From: an uncultured Bacteroidia bacterium
GTDB lineage: Bacteria; Bacteroidota; Bacteroidia; Bacteroidales; CAJPTX01
Length of the DNA stretch: 64,000 bases
Assembly (NCBI GenBank): GCA_938038735.1
Contig: CALHSW010000001.1
Coordinates: 1-64,000 of the forward strand
Direction of reading: 5' to 3'
Positions within the stretch are counted from its first letter, which is position 1; the number at the start of each line of letters is the position of its first letter. Of this stretch, positions 45,401 to 53,922 are shown piece after piece. Below the pieces are notes generated by a model, which saw nothing but the letters and a program-made list of their open reading frames with translations, made no database searches and was not told the origin of the DNA. A program made the position numbers and the translations under genes.

Positions 45401-46758
45401 GGCTGGAAGGCCTGAATCCCAAGCCTGTGAAGCGTTGGCGCACGGTTCAGCAGCACCGGATGCCCTTTGAGTACGTTCTCCAAAATATCCCATATCACCG
45501 GGTCACGCCTATCCACTATCTTCTTTGCCGACTTCACGGTCTTGACAATACCGCGATCCAGCAGCTTTCTGATAACGAATGGCTTATACAGCTCGGCCGC
45601 CATGTCTTTTGGCAACCCACACTCATGCATCTTCAGCTCCGGCCCAACAACAATCACCGAACGCGCCGAGTAGTCAACTCGTTTTCCTAACAAATTCTGA
45701 CGGAAACGCCCCTTCTTTCCCTTTAAGCTATCGCTCAATGACTTCAACGGACGGTTGGAGTCCGACTTTATCATATTTGAGCGGCGCGAGTTATCAAAGA
45801 GGGCGTCCACAGCCTCCTGCAGCATTCGCTTCTCGTTGCGCAGAATCACTTCCGGCGCCTTTATCTCCAAAAGCTTTTTCAACCGCGAGTTCCGAATAAT
45901 CACCCGGCGGTAAAGCTCGTTCAGGTCGGAGGTGGCGAAACGCCCTCCGTCCAGCGGCACCAAAGGCCGCAGCTCCGGCGGAATCACCGGCACCACGTGC
46001 AGCACCATCCACTCTGGCTTGCTACGCCCTTTCGACTCCCGGAACGCCTCCACCACCTGTAGTCGCTTCAAAGCCTCTGCCTTACGCTGCTGCGATGTCT
46101 CATTTTCTGCCTTATCGCGCAGCTCATAGCTCAACGCATCCAGGTCAATTTGTAGCAACAGCTGCTCCAACGCTGGTGCACCCATCGCCGCCACAAACTT
46201 CTCAGGATCGCTATCGTCCTTGAGCTGATTGTCCTTCGTTTCGCTATTTGCCTCCAAGTTGTCAAGCACCTCGAAGTACTCCTCCTCTGACAGCAAATCA
46301 AGCTTCTCCAAATTCGTCGGGCCAGGATTAATCACCACGTACTTCTCGTAGTAGATTATCGACTCCAGCTTCTTCGCCTTGATACCCAGCAAATGGCCCA
46401 GCTTATTCGGCGTGGAACGCGCATACCATATGTGCGTCACAGGCACTACCAGCGATATATGCCCCGTGCGCTCACGTCGCACCTTCTTCTCCGTCACCTC
46501 CACCCCGCACCGATCGCACACTATCCCCTTGTAGCGCAGCCGCTTATACTTGCCGCAGTGGCACTCGTAGTCCTTTACTGGTCCAAATATCTTCTCACAG
46601 AAGAGCCCATCACGCTCCGGCTTATACGTACGATAGTTTATCGTCTCAGGCTTCGTCACCTCGCCGTACGACCGCTCGAGAATCTCATCGGGCGACGCCA
46701 AGCTGACGCTTATCCTCGAAAACTTGATACTATCCTTCGCCTCCTTGCGATATGCCAT
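42466..46758 (-). CDS. rpoC: RNA polymerase beta' subunit
   Basis: The 1,430-residue subunit holds the catalytic Mg2+-binding loop NADFDGDQMAVHL. The N-terminal zinc site is CHCGKYKRLRYKGIVCDRCG (Cys pairs CHC and CDRC); a second zinc-binding region is around CEAKRGVCVKCYG. The bridge helix/trigger loop region shows AAQSIGEPGTQLTLRTFH. Length is normal for Bacteroidota. Starts 24 bp after rpoB and is the last gene before the terminator. Confidence 0.98.
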   Translation of the reverse strand: MAYRKEAKDSIKFSRISVSLASPDEILERSYGEVTKPETINYRTYKPERDGLFCEKIFGPVKDYECHCGKYKRLRYKGIVCDRCGVEVTEKKVRRERTGHISLVVPVTHIWYARSTPNKLGHLLGIKAKKLESIIYYEKYVVINPGPTNLEKLDLLSEEEYFEVLDNLEANSETKDNQLKDDSDPEKFVAAMGAPALEQLLLQIDLDALSYELRDKAENETSQQRKAEALKRLQVVEAFRESKGRSKPEWMVLHVVPVIPPELRPLVPLDGGRFATSDLNELYRRVIIRNSRLKKLLEIKAPEVILRNEKRMLQEAVDALFDNSRRSNMIKSDSNRPLKSLSDSLKGKKGRFRQNLLGKRVDYSARSVIVVGPELKMHECGLPKDMAAELYKPFVIRKLLDRGIVKTVKSAKKIVDRRDPVIWDILENVLKGHPVLLNRAPTLHRLGIQAFQPKLIEGKAIQLHPLACTAFNADFDGDQMAVHLPLGNEAILEAQLLMLGSQNILNPANGDPITVPSQDMVLGLYYITKERPLPEGKRMRSFYSMEEAIIAFNEKAVHMHDPVMLNYKGELIKTTMGRIIFNQYVPEEIGYVNQLLKKGTLRKIIGRVLKATSISRTSQFLDDIKNLGYLMAFKGGLSFNLDDVIIPEQKANIVHAGQEDVEAYEEQRQMGLMSETERYNSVINRWSEANEELTKAVMARLEGDQGGFNSVYMMLDSGARGSREQIRQLCGMRGLMAKPQKSGTTAKATIENPILANFKEGLSVLEYFISTHGARKGLADTALKTADAGYLTRRLVDVAQDVIVTEEDCGTLRGLTARYVKGNNQDEATAWEDFKGRLLGRVALVDVVDESTGTVIVRGGEELTDAICDAIAAAKIRQVEIRSVLTCEAKRGVCVKCYGRNLATSKLVQKGETVGIIAAQSIGEPGTQLTLRTFHQGGVASGGAESAKIVSQNAGRVEFEELRTLQVKDETGEEQLVVISRSTMMSLNDLRTGLQLESYQIPYGAHLFVENGAEVEEGTKICAWDPLSTSMISEVGGKVEFNGIVRDVTYTLEENVETDSSTRVIIDTRDRTMNPVIRVVDDEGTILKTYDMPVGARLQVEDGQQVQPGSIVAKMDRVVAGGGGDITGGLPRVTELFEARNTSNPATVSEIDGVVQIRQKVKRGMREVVVTNTKLGDTRSYSISISKQLLVQDGDSVRAGMPLSDGAITPSDILAVEGLTAVQEYIVNEVQDVYRAQGVKINDKHFEVIVRQMMRKVKVVDSGDTHFLEQDIVDRSEFNAENDWIFDKKYVQNPGGSELFKAGQIVSARELRDENSSLRRRDLPLVEARDARPATADQVLQGITSAALQTHSFMSAASFQETTKVLNDAALRAKEDNLEGVKENVICGHLIPAGTGLPDFQKLTVRRAPDQIEEEVKAKIEAVRRSRGEK

Positions 46759-46782
46759 TGATTTCTCCTCTCTTCTTTTCTT

Positions 46783-49700
46783 CTATGCTCCCTTCTCATC
46801 GCTCGCTGCCTCCGCCGCCTCTGCCTCGCCGGGCAGTAGGTCTACGCTCAAGCCCAAGCCCCGCAGCTCATGCAGCAACACGTTTAACGACTCCGGCAAA
46901 CCCGGCTCCGGCATCACATCGCCCTTCACTATCGCCTCATACGTTCTCGCGCGGCCATCAACGTCATCCGACTTCACCGTCAGTATCTCCTGCAACACGT
47001 GCGACGCTCCAAATGCCTCCAGCGCCCACACCTCCATCTCTCCGAAACGCTGACCACCAAACTGCGCCTTACCTCCAAGCGGCTGCTGCGTAATCAACGA
47101 GTAGGGTCCTATCGAACGCGCATGCATCTTGTCGTCAACCATATGCCCCAGCTTGAGCATGTATATCACGCCCACCGTTGCCGACTGGTCAAACGGCTCG
47201 CCCGTCTCCCCATCGTACAGCTGCATACGCCCCGAATGCGGCACCCCAACCTTCTCCGCGTACGCATTGATGTCGTCAAGCGTAGCTCCATCAAAAATTG
47301 GCGTTGCAAACTTACAGTTCAACTTACGTCCCACCAAGCCCAACACGCTCTCGTATATCTGACCAATATTCATTCGCGAAGGCACGCCCAATGGGTTCAG
47401 CACAATGTCTACCGGCGTCCCGTCGGCTAGGAACGGCATATCCGCATCGTTCACGATACGCGATACAATACCCTTGTTCCCATGCCGCCCTGCCATCTTA
47501 TCGCCCACACGTATCTTTCGCTTCTTCGCAATGTAGACCTTCGCCAGCTGTAGAATACCTGCGGGTAGCTCATCGCCTATCGATATATTGAACAGCTTAC
47601 GCTGACGCACCGCATCCAACTCCTTCACCTTGCGCACGTAGTTGTTTATGAGCTTCGCAACCAGCACGCCCTTTTCGCGATCGGCTATCCAACCGTTCGG
47701 ATTAACCTCAAGGTACTCTATACCTTGAAGCAGCTTCATTGATATCTTCTGCCCCTTGGCTATCTTCTCCGTTCCGTAGTAATCTTTTACTCCCTGCGAA
47801 ACTTTGTTTAGCACCAACGTGCCCAACCGCTCCAACAGCACCTCGCGAACGCTTGACACGGCATCCTTAAATTCGCTCTCCGCCTTCGCCTGCTCCACCT
47901 TTGCCGTGCTACGTCCCCTTCGTGGATCTTTCACCGCGCCCGAGAACAGCTTCTTATCGATAACCACGCCATTCAATGAGGGCGGCGCCTTAAGCGATGC
48001 ATCTTTGACATCGCCAGCCTTGTCCCCAAATATCGCCCGCAGCAACTTCTCCTCCGGCGAGGGATCCGACTCGCCCTTCGGCGTTATCTTCCCTATTAGA
48101 ATGTCGCCTGGTACAACCTTCGCCCCAACGCGAATCATACCATGCTCGTCAAGTTCCTTTGTCGCCTCCTCGCTCACGTTCGGGATATCATTCGTCAGCT
48201 CCTCGGCCCCTCGCTTCGTATCACGCACCTCCAGGATATATTCGTCCACGTGCACCGACGTGAAGAAATCCTCCCGCACAAGCCGCTGATTGATAACCAC
48301 TGCATCCTCATAGTTGTACCCCTTCCACGGCATGAACGCCACCAATAGGTTTCGTCCCAAGGCCAAATCGCCATGATCCGTCGCGTAACCATCCGTCATC
48401 AAATCCCCCTTCTTCACGCGTTGGCCTAAATCCACCGTAGGATGCAGCGTTATGCTGGTGTTTTGATTCGTCTTCCGAAACTTCGGCAGGTGGTACTCCA
48501 CAGCGGCATCGTCAAAGCTAACAAACGACTCTTCCTCCGTCCGATCGTAGCGCACAACTATCGTGTCCGCATCCACATACGTAACCTCTCCGTCCCGCTC
48601 CGCAACCACCTGCACCCTGCTATCGCGCACCAGCACATCCTCAAGCCCTGTCCCCACGATAGGCGACTCGGGCACTAGCAACGGCACCGCCTGGCGCATC
48701 ATGTTTGACCCCATCAAGGCTCGGTTCGCATCATCGTTCTCCAAGAACGGAATGAGCGATGCCGCGATGGAGGCAATTTGGTTCGGCGCAACGTCCATCA
48801 GGTCCACCTCCTCTGGTGCTACCACCGGGAAATCGCCTTCGAGACGTGACTTCACTCCCTTATTTAGGAAATGGCCATCGTCGCTCAACGGGGCGTTGGC
48901 CTGCGCCACAATCTTATCCTCCTCGTCCTCCGCCGTGTAGTACTTCACCCCCTCGTCGGAGAAGTCTACAACCCCGTCCTTCACGTCGCGGTATGGGGTC
49001 TCAATAAAACCAAGCTCATTCACCCGCGCAAAGACGCACAGCGATGATATCAGCCCAATGTTCGGACCCTCTGGGGTCTCTATTGGGCACAATCGCCCGT
49101 AGTGCGTGTAGTGCACGTCTCGCACCTCAAAGCCCGCTCGCTCACGCGTCAATCCGCCCGGCCCTAACGCCGACAGACGGCGCTTATGGGTCATCTCAGC
49201 CAATGGATTCGTCTGATCCATGAACTGCGACAGCTGGTTCGTCCCAAAGAACGAGTTAATTACGGACGAAAGCGTCTTAGGATTTATCAGATCCGACGGG
49301 GAGAACACCTCGCTATCGCGAACGTTCATTCGCTCACGAATGGTCCGGGTCATCCGCGCCAGCCCTATACCGAACTGATTGGCAAGCTGCTCGCCCACCG
49401 TGCGCACCCTACGATTGCTCAGATGGTCGATATCGTCCACCTCCTTGCGCGAATTGCGCAGGTCTATCAGGTGCTCTATTATCTTTACAATATCCCTTCG
49501 GTCGAGAACCCGCACATCCTCGCCCACTCCCTCATTGTGCAAACGGCGGTTAATCTTGTAGCGCCCCACCTTGCCCAAATCGTACCGCTTCTCCGAAAAG
49601 AACAACTTTTCTATATGCTCGCGCGCCGCTGCCTCATCTGGCGGATCGCTGCTCCGTATAATTCGGTAGATCTGCTTCTGCGCATCGATCGTATTCGTTG

Positions 49701-50649
49701 TGGGATCCTTCGCGAAGGTGTCGTAGATAATGTCAAACTTCTTCGACCTATCGTCATCCTTGCGCAGCAAGATTACCTTCTCGCCCGACTCTAATATCTT
49801 GGGTATCGTCTCATCATCCAGTATGGCGCCGCGGTCAAGGACCTCATCAATTCGCTTGTTGTTTACAACCTCTCCGGTCGCCTCGTCCACGAACTCCTCA
49901 AAGGTTTCCCTCACCACCTTCCCAGCCAACGCTCGCCCCTTATGCTGCGCCAAGACCTCCGGCGTGGCCTCAATCTCCTCGCCTAGGTCATACAATTTCA
50001 GAATGTCGCTATCGCTGCTATAATCCAATGCGCGTAGCAACATGGTTACTGGCATCTTCTTCTTGCGGTCAATGTACGCATACATGACGTTATTGATGTC
50101 AGTAGAGAACTCAATCCACGCCCCACGGAATGGAATGATACGGGCTGAATACAGCTTCGTCCCGTTGTTATGGGTCGTCTGCGAAAAAAAGACACCCGGC
50201 GAACGGTGCAGCTGCGAAACCACCACGCGCTCCGCACCGTTTATAACAAAAGTACCCCGATCGGTCATATCGGGAATTGACCCTAAAAACACATCCTGCA
50301 CCGATGTGTCAAAATCTTCGTGGGCCTTATCGGTACAATATAGTTTCAACCGCGCTTTGAGCGAAACGCTGTACGTCAAACCGCGCTCTATACACTCTTC
50401 TATCGAATAGCGCGAAGGGTCTATATAGTAGTCGAGAAACTCGAGCACAAAATTATTCCGGGTGTCATTTATCGGGAAGTAATCCGAAAACACCTGGTAC
50501 AAGCCCTCCTTCTTACGCTCCTCCGGCGTAGTCCAAAGGCTGAAAAAATTCCGGAAACTCGTCACCTGAATTTCCAAAAAATCGGGATAGTCATAGTGCG
50601 CCTTCGCCCGCGCAAATGACAACCGACCTGATTTCGTCTGTTGAGTCAT
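46783..50649 (-). CDS. rpoB: RNA polymerase beta subunit
   Basis: The 1,288-residue subunit forms the other half of the polymerase active cleft. The rifampicin-region stretch is intact (FFGTNQLSQFMDQTNPLAEMTHKRRLSALGPGG, key residues QLSQFMDQTNPL and HKRRLSALGPGG), with the unmodified sensitive-type residues Asp in FMDQ, His in THKRR and Ser in RLSALG. The C-terminal clamp has GGKAQFGGQRFGEMEVWALEAFGA (key residue run FGEMEVWALEA). An attenuator-like hairpin lies upstream between rplL and rpoB. Confidence 0.98.
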   Translation of the reverse strand: MTQQTKSGRLSFARAKAHYDYPDFLEIQVTSFRNFFSLWTTPEERKKEGLYQVFSDYFPINDTRNNFVLEFLDYYIDPSRYSIEECIERGLTYSVSLKARLKLYCTDKAHEDFDTSVQDVFLGSIPDMTDRGTFVINGAERVVVSQLHRSPGVFFSQTTHNNGTKLYSARIIPFRGAWIEFSTDINNVMYAYIDRKKKMPVTMLLRALDYSSDSDILKLYDLGEEIEATPEVLAQHKGRALAGKVVRETFEEFVDEATGEVVNNKRIDEVLDRGAILDDETIPKILESGEKVILLRKDDDRSKKFDIIYDTFAKDPTTNTIDAQKQIYRIIRSSDPPDEAAAREHIEKLFFSEKRYDLGKVGRYKINRRLHNEGVGEDVRVLDRRDIVKIIEHLIDLRNSRKEVDDIDHLSNRRVRTVGEQLANQFGIGLARMTRTIRERMNVRDSEVFSPSDLINPKTLSSVINSFFGTNQLSQFMDQTNPLAEMTHKRRLSALGPGGLTRERAGFEVRDVHYTHYGRLCPIETPEGPNIGLISSLCVFARVNELGFIETPYRDVKDGVVDFSDEGVKYYTAEDEEDKIVAQANAPLSDDGHFLNKGVKSRLEGDFPVVAPEEVDLMDVAPNQIASIAASLIPFLENDDANRALMGSNMMRQAVPLLVPESPIVGTGLEDVLVRDSRVQVVAERDGEVTYVDADTIVVRYDRTEEESFVSFDDAAVEYHLPKFRKTNQNTSITLHPTVDLGQRVKKGDLMTDGYATDHGDLALGRNLLVAFMPWKGYNYEDAVVINQRLVREDFFTSVHVDEYILEVRDTKRGAEELTNDIPNVSEEATKELDEHGMIRVGAKVVPGDILIGKITPKGESDPSPEEKLLRAIFGDKAGDVKDASLKAPPSLNGVVIDKKLFSGAVKDPRRGRSTAKVEQAKAESEFKDAVSSVREVLLERLGTLVLNKVSQGVKDYYGTEKIAKGQKISMKLLQGIEYLEVNPNGWIADREKGVLVAKLINNYVRKVKELDAVRQRKLFNISIGDELPAGILQLAKVYIAKKRKIRVGDKMAGRHGNKGIVSRIVNDADMPFLADGTPVDIVLNPLGVPSRMNIGQIYESVLGLVGRKLNCKFATPIFDGATLDDINAYAEKVGVPHSGRMQLYDGETGEPFDQSATVGVIYMLKLGHMVDDKMHARSIGPYSLITQQPLGGKAQFGGQRFGEMEVWALEAFGASHVLQEILTVKSDDVDGRARTYEAIVKGDVMPEPGLPESLNVLLHELRGLGLSVDLLPGEAEAAEAASDEKGA

Positions 50650-50704
50650 GGGTTTGGAGTTGATAGCTTTTCTGCGGATCTAAGTTTTCATAACAAGGAA
50701 AGCA

Positions 50705-50726
50705 TGGTGCGCAAAAAAGCGCACCA
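50705..50726 (-). promoter_or_regulatory. Attenuator-like hairpin between rplL and rpoB
   Basis: An 8-bp perfect stem TGGTGCGC/GCGCACCA with a loop of six T (minus strand) lies in the 156-bp gap. There is no T-tract after the stem, so partial termination or RNA processing is more likely than full termination. E. coli has an attenuator and an RNase III site at the same place. Confidence 0.5.
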
Positions 50727-50805
50727 CGCCTCCCTCTTGTCCTCAGTGCAACCGTTTGCGCTTAGCGCAACGAGCGATGCACCGTGTTCTCTGTCGATCC
50801 AAAGG

Positions 50806-51180
50806 CTACTTCAGCTCTACCTCCGCGCCAGCCTCTTCTAGCTTTGCCTTCAATGACTCCGCCTCTTCCTTCGACACACCCTCCTTCACGGGCTTCGGGG
50901 CTGCATCCACCAAATCCTTCGCCTCCTTCAACCCCACGCCGATCAAATCCTTCACCAGCTTCACCACTTGCAGCTTCGCTCCGCCCGGTGCCTTCAATAT
51001 CACATCAAACGACGTTTTCTCCTCCTCTGCTGCACCGCCAGCCGCCGGCGCCGCCGCCACGGCCACTGCCGACGCCGCAGGCTCTATGCCATACTCCTCC
51101 TTCAATATCTCCGCCAACTCCGTCGCCTCTTTCACCGTCAAATTCACAAGGCTTTCCGCCAAACTCTTCAAGTCTGCCAT
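50806..51180 (-). CDS. rplL: 50S ribosomal protein L7/L12
   Basis: This 124-residue protein forms the ribosome stalk with L10 and recruits translation factors. It has the N-terminal dimerisation helices (LVNLTVKEATELAEILKEEYGIEP start), an Ala/Gly-rich hinge, and the C-terminal domain with KLQVVKLVKDLIGVGLKEAKDLVD (key residues GVGLKEAKDLVDAAP). Follows rplJ by 41 bp. Confidence 0.97.
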   Translation of the reverse strand: MADLKSLAESLVNLTVKEATELAEILKEEYGIEPAASAVAVAAAPAAGGAAEEEKTSFDVILKAPGGAKLQVVKLVKDLIGVGLKEAKDLVDAAPKPVKEGVSKEEAESLKAKLEEAGAEVELK

Positions 51181-51221
51181 CGCTATTTTTCCCTATTAAA
51201 ATCCTTAATTGTTGTTCTAAT

Positions 51222-51749
51222 CTACGCCTCACGCTCGCTGAGCGTCTTCAGCACTCCCGAAATCTTTGAACCACCACTCTGCAGCGCACTCACCACATTC
51301 CGTATTGGCGACTGCAGGAGCATCACGATATCTCCGATTAGCTCGTCATGGCTCTTCAACGTCGAAAGCGTCTCCAATTGATCTTCTCCTACGTAGAACG
51401 ACTCCTCTACGTACGCAGCTTTAAGCACAGGTTTCTCCCACTTCACCGCCCGCAGACTCTTTATGAGCCGCGCCGGCACATTGCCTACCTCGCTGAAGAG
51501 TATGCACGTCGACCCTTTCAACGAATCGTATACTGGGCTGAAATCAGCCCTATCGCTCGCCTCCAAAGCCTTATGGAACAATGTGTTCCGCACCACGCGC
51601 AACTCTATTGACTGCTCAAAGCACTTACGCCGCAACTCCACCGTCTGCGACGCATTCAATCCCCCGATGTCCGCAATGTAGAAATGCGGATGGGTCGCTA
51701 TCTTCTCTTTCAGCAGGGCAACCTGCGCCTCCTTCTCTTCCCTTGTCAT
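51222..51749 (-). CDS. rplJ: 50S ribosomal protein L10
   Basis: I start at 51749 (MTREEKEAQVALLKEKI), 19 bp after rplA; a longer frame reaches 51791 and overlaps rplA. The 175-residue protein binds 23S rRNA and carries the L7/L12 dimers through its C-terminal helix. Diagnostic segments are LNASQTVELRRKC and VVRNTLFHKAL. Confidence 0.95.
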   Translation of the reverse strand: MTREEKEAQVALLKEKIATHPHFYIADIGGLNASQTVELRRKCFEQSIELRVVRNTLFHKALEASDRADFSPVYDSLKGSTCILFSEVGNVPARLIKSLRAVKWEKPVLKAAYVEESFYVGEDQLETLSTLKSHDELIGDIVMLLQSPIRNVVSALQSGGSKISGVLKTLSEREA

Positions 51750-51768
51750 TTTCTCTTCCTCCTTTGCT

Positions 51769-52458
51769 CTACTGTAGCTGCTGCAAATCAATAGACACCC
51801 CAGGGCCCATGGTACTTGACAAATACACCGAACGGATGTACGTACCCTTCAACGATGCTGGCTTTAGGCGAACCACCGCCTGCAAAAACTCTCGCACATT
51901 CTCCTCCAGCTGCTTCTCGTTGAACGACACACGACCCACCGACGCATGGACGATGCCAAACTTGTCAACCCGGAAATCGATCTTACCCATCTTGACCTCC
52001 CTCACCGCCTTGCCAATCTCCATGGTCACAGTGCCGCTCTTCGGGTTAGGCATCAAGCCCCGAGGCCCTAGCACACGCCCCAGCTGCCCTATCTTACCCA
52101 TCACCTGCGGCATGGTCACCACCACGTCAAACTCCAGCCAACCGCCTTTAATCTTCTCAATATACTCGTCCAAGCCAACCATGTCAGCCCCAGCCTCCTT
52201 GGCTTCAGCCTCCTTTTCTGGCGTGCAGAGTACCAACGTCCGCAGCGTCCGCCCCGTGCCATTCGGCAAAGTCACCACGCCACGCACCATCTCGGTTGAC
52301 TTACGCGGATCAACCCCAAGGCGCATGTCCACGTCAACCGATGCATCAAACTTCGTGTACGAAGTCTTCTTCACCAGCGACACCGCCTCACCGATCAAAT
52401 ACCGCTTGTCCTTATCCACCAGCGCCTCTACAGCCTTGCGCTTCTTCGTCATCTTCAT
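51769..52458 (-). CDS. rplA: 50S ribosomal protein L1
   Basis: A 229-residue ribosomal stalk protein, with the highly conserved RLGVDPRKS, LGPRGLMPNPKSGTV and GPGVSIDL segments. The ATG at 52452 is an equally possible start. In other bacteria L1 represses its own operon by binding the leader mRNA. Confidence 0.97.
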   Translation of the reverse strand: MKMTKKRKAVEALVDKDKRYLIGEAVSLVKKTSYTKFDASVDVDMRLGVDPRKSTEMVRGVVTLPNGTGRTLRTLVLCTPEKEAEAKEAGADMVGLDEYIEKIKGGWLEFDVVVTMPQVMGKIGQLGRVLGPRGLMPNPKSGTVTMEIGKAVREVKMGKIDFRVDKFGIVHASVGRVSFNEKQLEENVREFLQAVVRLKPASLKGTYIRSVYLSSTMGPGVSIDLQQLQ

Positions 52459-52479
52459 CGCTTCTTCCTCCTAATTCGC

Positions 52480-52926
52480 TTACTGCACATCCGCTGGGAA
52501 CTCCCCGGTAACACCGATGCCCATGCTGCGAGCCGTTCCCGCAACCATACGCATCGCCGACCGCAACGTAAAACAATTCAAGTCCGGCATCTTCGCCTCC
52601 GCGATCGCGCGCACCTGCTCCCACGAGAGCGTGCCCACGCGCTTGCGATTCGGCTCCCCTGACCCGGCCTTCAGCTTCAGCTCCTCTTTTAGGGTTGCAG
52701 CCACCGGCGGATTCTTCACAATGAACTCGAACGACTTGTCCGCGTACACGGTGATGACCACCGGTAGTAGCTTCCCTGCCAAAGGCTGCGTACGAGCATT
52801 AAACTGCTTACAGAACTCCATGATGTTGACCCCCTTTGCGCCTAGCGCAGGGCCAACCGGCGGCGCCGGATTCGCCGCACCGCCTTTGATCTGTAGCTTA
52901 ATATACCCGGCTACCTCTTTCGCCAT
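52480..52926 (-). CDS. rplK: 50S ribosomal protein L11
   Basis: A 148-residue protein of the GTPase-associated centre, where stringent factor and thiostrepton act. Signature segments: KLQIKGGAANPAPPVGPALG-type start (GGAANPAPPVGPALGAKGVN), FCKQFNARTQ, and the C-terminal GTARSMGIGV. Lies 25 bp after nusG and 21 bp before rplA. Confidence 0.97.
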   Translation of the reverse strand: MAKEVAGYIKLQIKGGAANPAPPVGPALGAKGVNIMEFCKQFNARTQPLAGKLLPVVITVYADKSFEFIVKNPPVAATLKEELKLKAGSGEPNRKRVGTLSWEQVRAIAEAKMPDLNCFTLRSAMRMVAGTARSMGIGVTGEFPADVQ

Positions 52927-52951
52927 TGATTACTACCCTCAATTAAACTTG

Positions 52952-53557
52952 TTACTCCTTCTCCACCTGCATGTAACTCAGCTCAAGCGGCGTCTTACGC
53001 TCAAAGATCTTCACCATCACCGTCAGCTTCTTGCGCTCCTCGTTCACTTCCGACACAACCCCCGTAAAGGTGTTGAACGGCCCATCAATGACGCGCACCA
53101 CATCCCCCACCTGAAACGGCACCACCGGTAGCTCCATCTCCCCCGCTAGCTCATCCATGCGCCCCAGCATCCGATTCACCTCCTGCTCACGCAGAGGGCA
53201 AGGATCACCATTCCGCTCCATCGACAAGAAACCGTAAATCTCAGGGAAGTTAAGCAAAAAATCTATTGAACGCTCATCCAAATGCGCCTCCACAAACACG
53301 TACCCTGAATACACCACCCGCTCCTTACTCACCTTCTTGCCCGCCCGCAGCTGGTATACCTTCTCCACCGGCACCAACGCATTGGCTATCAGCCCCTGAT
53401 AATCAAGGCGAGCGACCTCGGTCATTAGTTGCTCTGCAATTTTCCTCTCCATGCCGCTACGCGCACGCAGCACGTACCAGCGCATCGGGGTCTCCCCACC
53501 ACGCTGCTGCTCCGCGCCTCGCTCGCCGCGCACACTCCCATCCTGCTCCAACTGCAT
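52952..53557 (-). CDS. nusG: Transcription termination/antitermination factor NusG
   Basis: The 201-residue protein has the NGN domain starting at MRWYVLRARSGMERKIAEQL and a C-terminal KOW domain (FQVGDVVRVIDGPFNTFTG). The 24 residues before MRWYVL are a low-similarity extension; the ATG at 53485 is the alternative start and would leave an 87-bp gap after secE. It couples RNA polymerase to the ribosome and to Rho. Confidence 0.94.
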   Translation of the reverse strand: MQLEQDGSVRGERGAEQQRGGETPMRWYVLRARSGMERKIAEQLMTEVARLDYQGLIANALVPVEKVYQLRAGKKVSKERVVYSGYVFVEAHLDERSIDFLLNFPEIYGFLSMERNGDPCPLREQEVNRMLGRMDELAGEMELPVVPFQVGDVVRVIDGPFNTFTGVVSEVNEERKKLTVMVKIFERKTPLELSYMQVEKE

Positions 53558-53572
53558 CTCCGCCCCTCTGCT

Positions 53573-53764
53573 TTAGTACAAGAGTCGATAAACCCACTCA
53601 AGCGTCCGCTCGAACGTCAAATCCATAACGAGAACCACTACCGCTATCAATAGGGAAGCTATCATTACTATCAACGCGCTGCTCTGAAGTTCCTTCCACG
53701 TAGGCCAGGAAACCTTATGAACCATCTCGTCATAAACCTCGCGCAGGTACTTTCCAACTTTCAT
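53573..53764 (-). CDS. secE: Preprotein translocase subunit SecE
   Basis: The ATG at 53764 (MKVGKYLREVYDEMVHKVSWPTWKEL, key residues KVSWPTW) gives 63 residues with one transmembrane helix (ALIVMIASLLIAVVVLVMDL). A longer open frame would run into tRNA-Trp. It is part of the SecYEG channel. It lies between tRNA-Trp and nusG, the usual place. Confidence 0.95.
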   Translation of the reverse strand: MKVGKYLREVYDEMVHKVSWPTWKELQSSALIVMIASLLIAVVVLVMDLTFERTLEWVYRLLY

Positions 53765-53785
53765 ACTCTTACATGCTTTCCTTCG

Positions 53786-53858
53786 CACGGGAGGAGCGAC
53801 TCGAACGCCCGACACCTAGTTTTGGAGACTAGTGCTCTACCAACTGAGCTACACCCGT
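53786..53858 (-). tRNA. tRNA-Trp (anticodon CCA)
   Basis: The 73-nt cloverleaf on the minus strand has anticodon arm CTAGTCTCCAAAACTAG with CCA. Acceptor ACGGGTG pairs with CTCCCGT except for one T-T mismatch. It lies between tuf and secE, the standard Bacteroidota position. Confidence 0.94.
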
Positions 53859-53876
53859 CCAACGTTTCGTGAAAAT

Positions 53877-53906
53877 CGTGGCGCACCGCCAAAACGGTGC
53901 GCCACG
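53877..53906 (-). terminator. Hairpin between tuf and tRNA-Trp
   Basis: A perfect 12-bp stem (CGTGGCGCACCG/CGGTGCGCCACG, 6-nt loop) lies 16 bp past the tuf stop. On the minus strand only ATTTTC follows, so it probably gives partial termination or marks a processing point between the very highly expressed tuf and the genes behind it. Confidence 0.62.
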
Positions 53907-53922
53907 TCATCTTCCATCCTAC

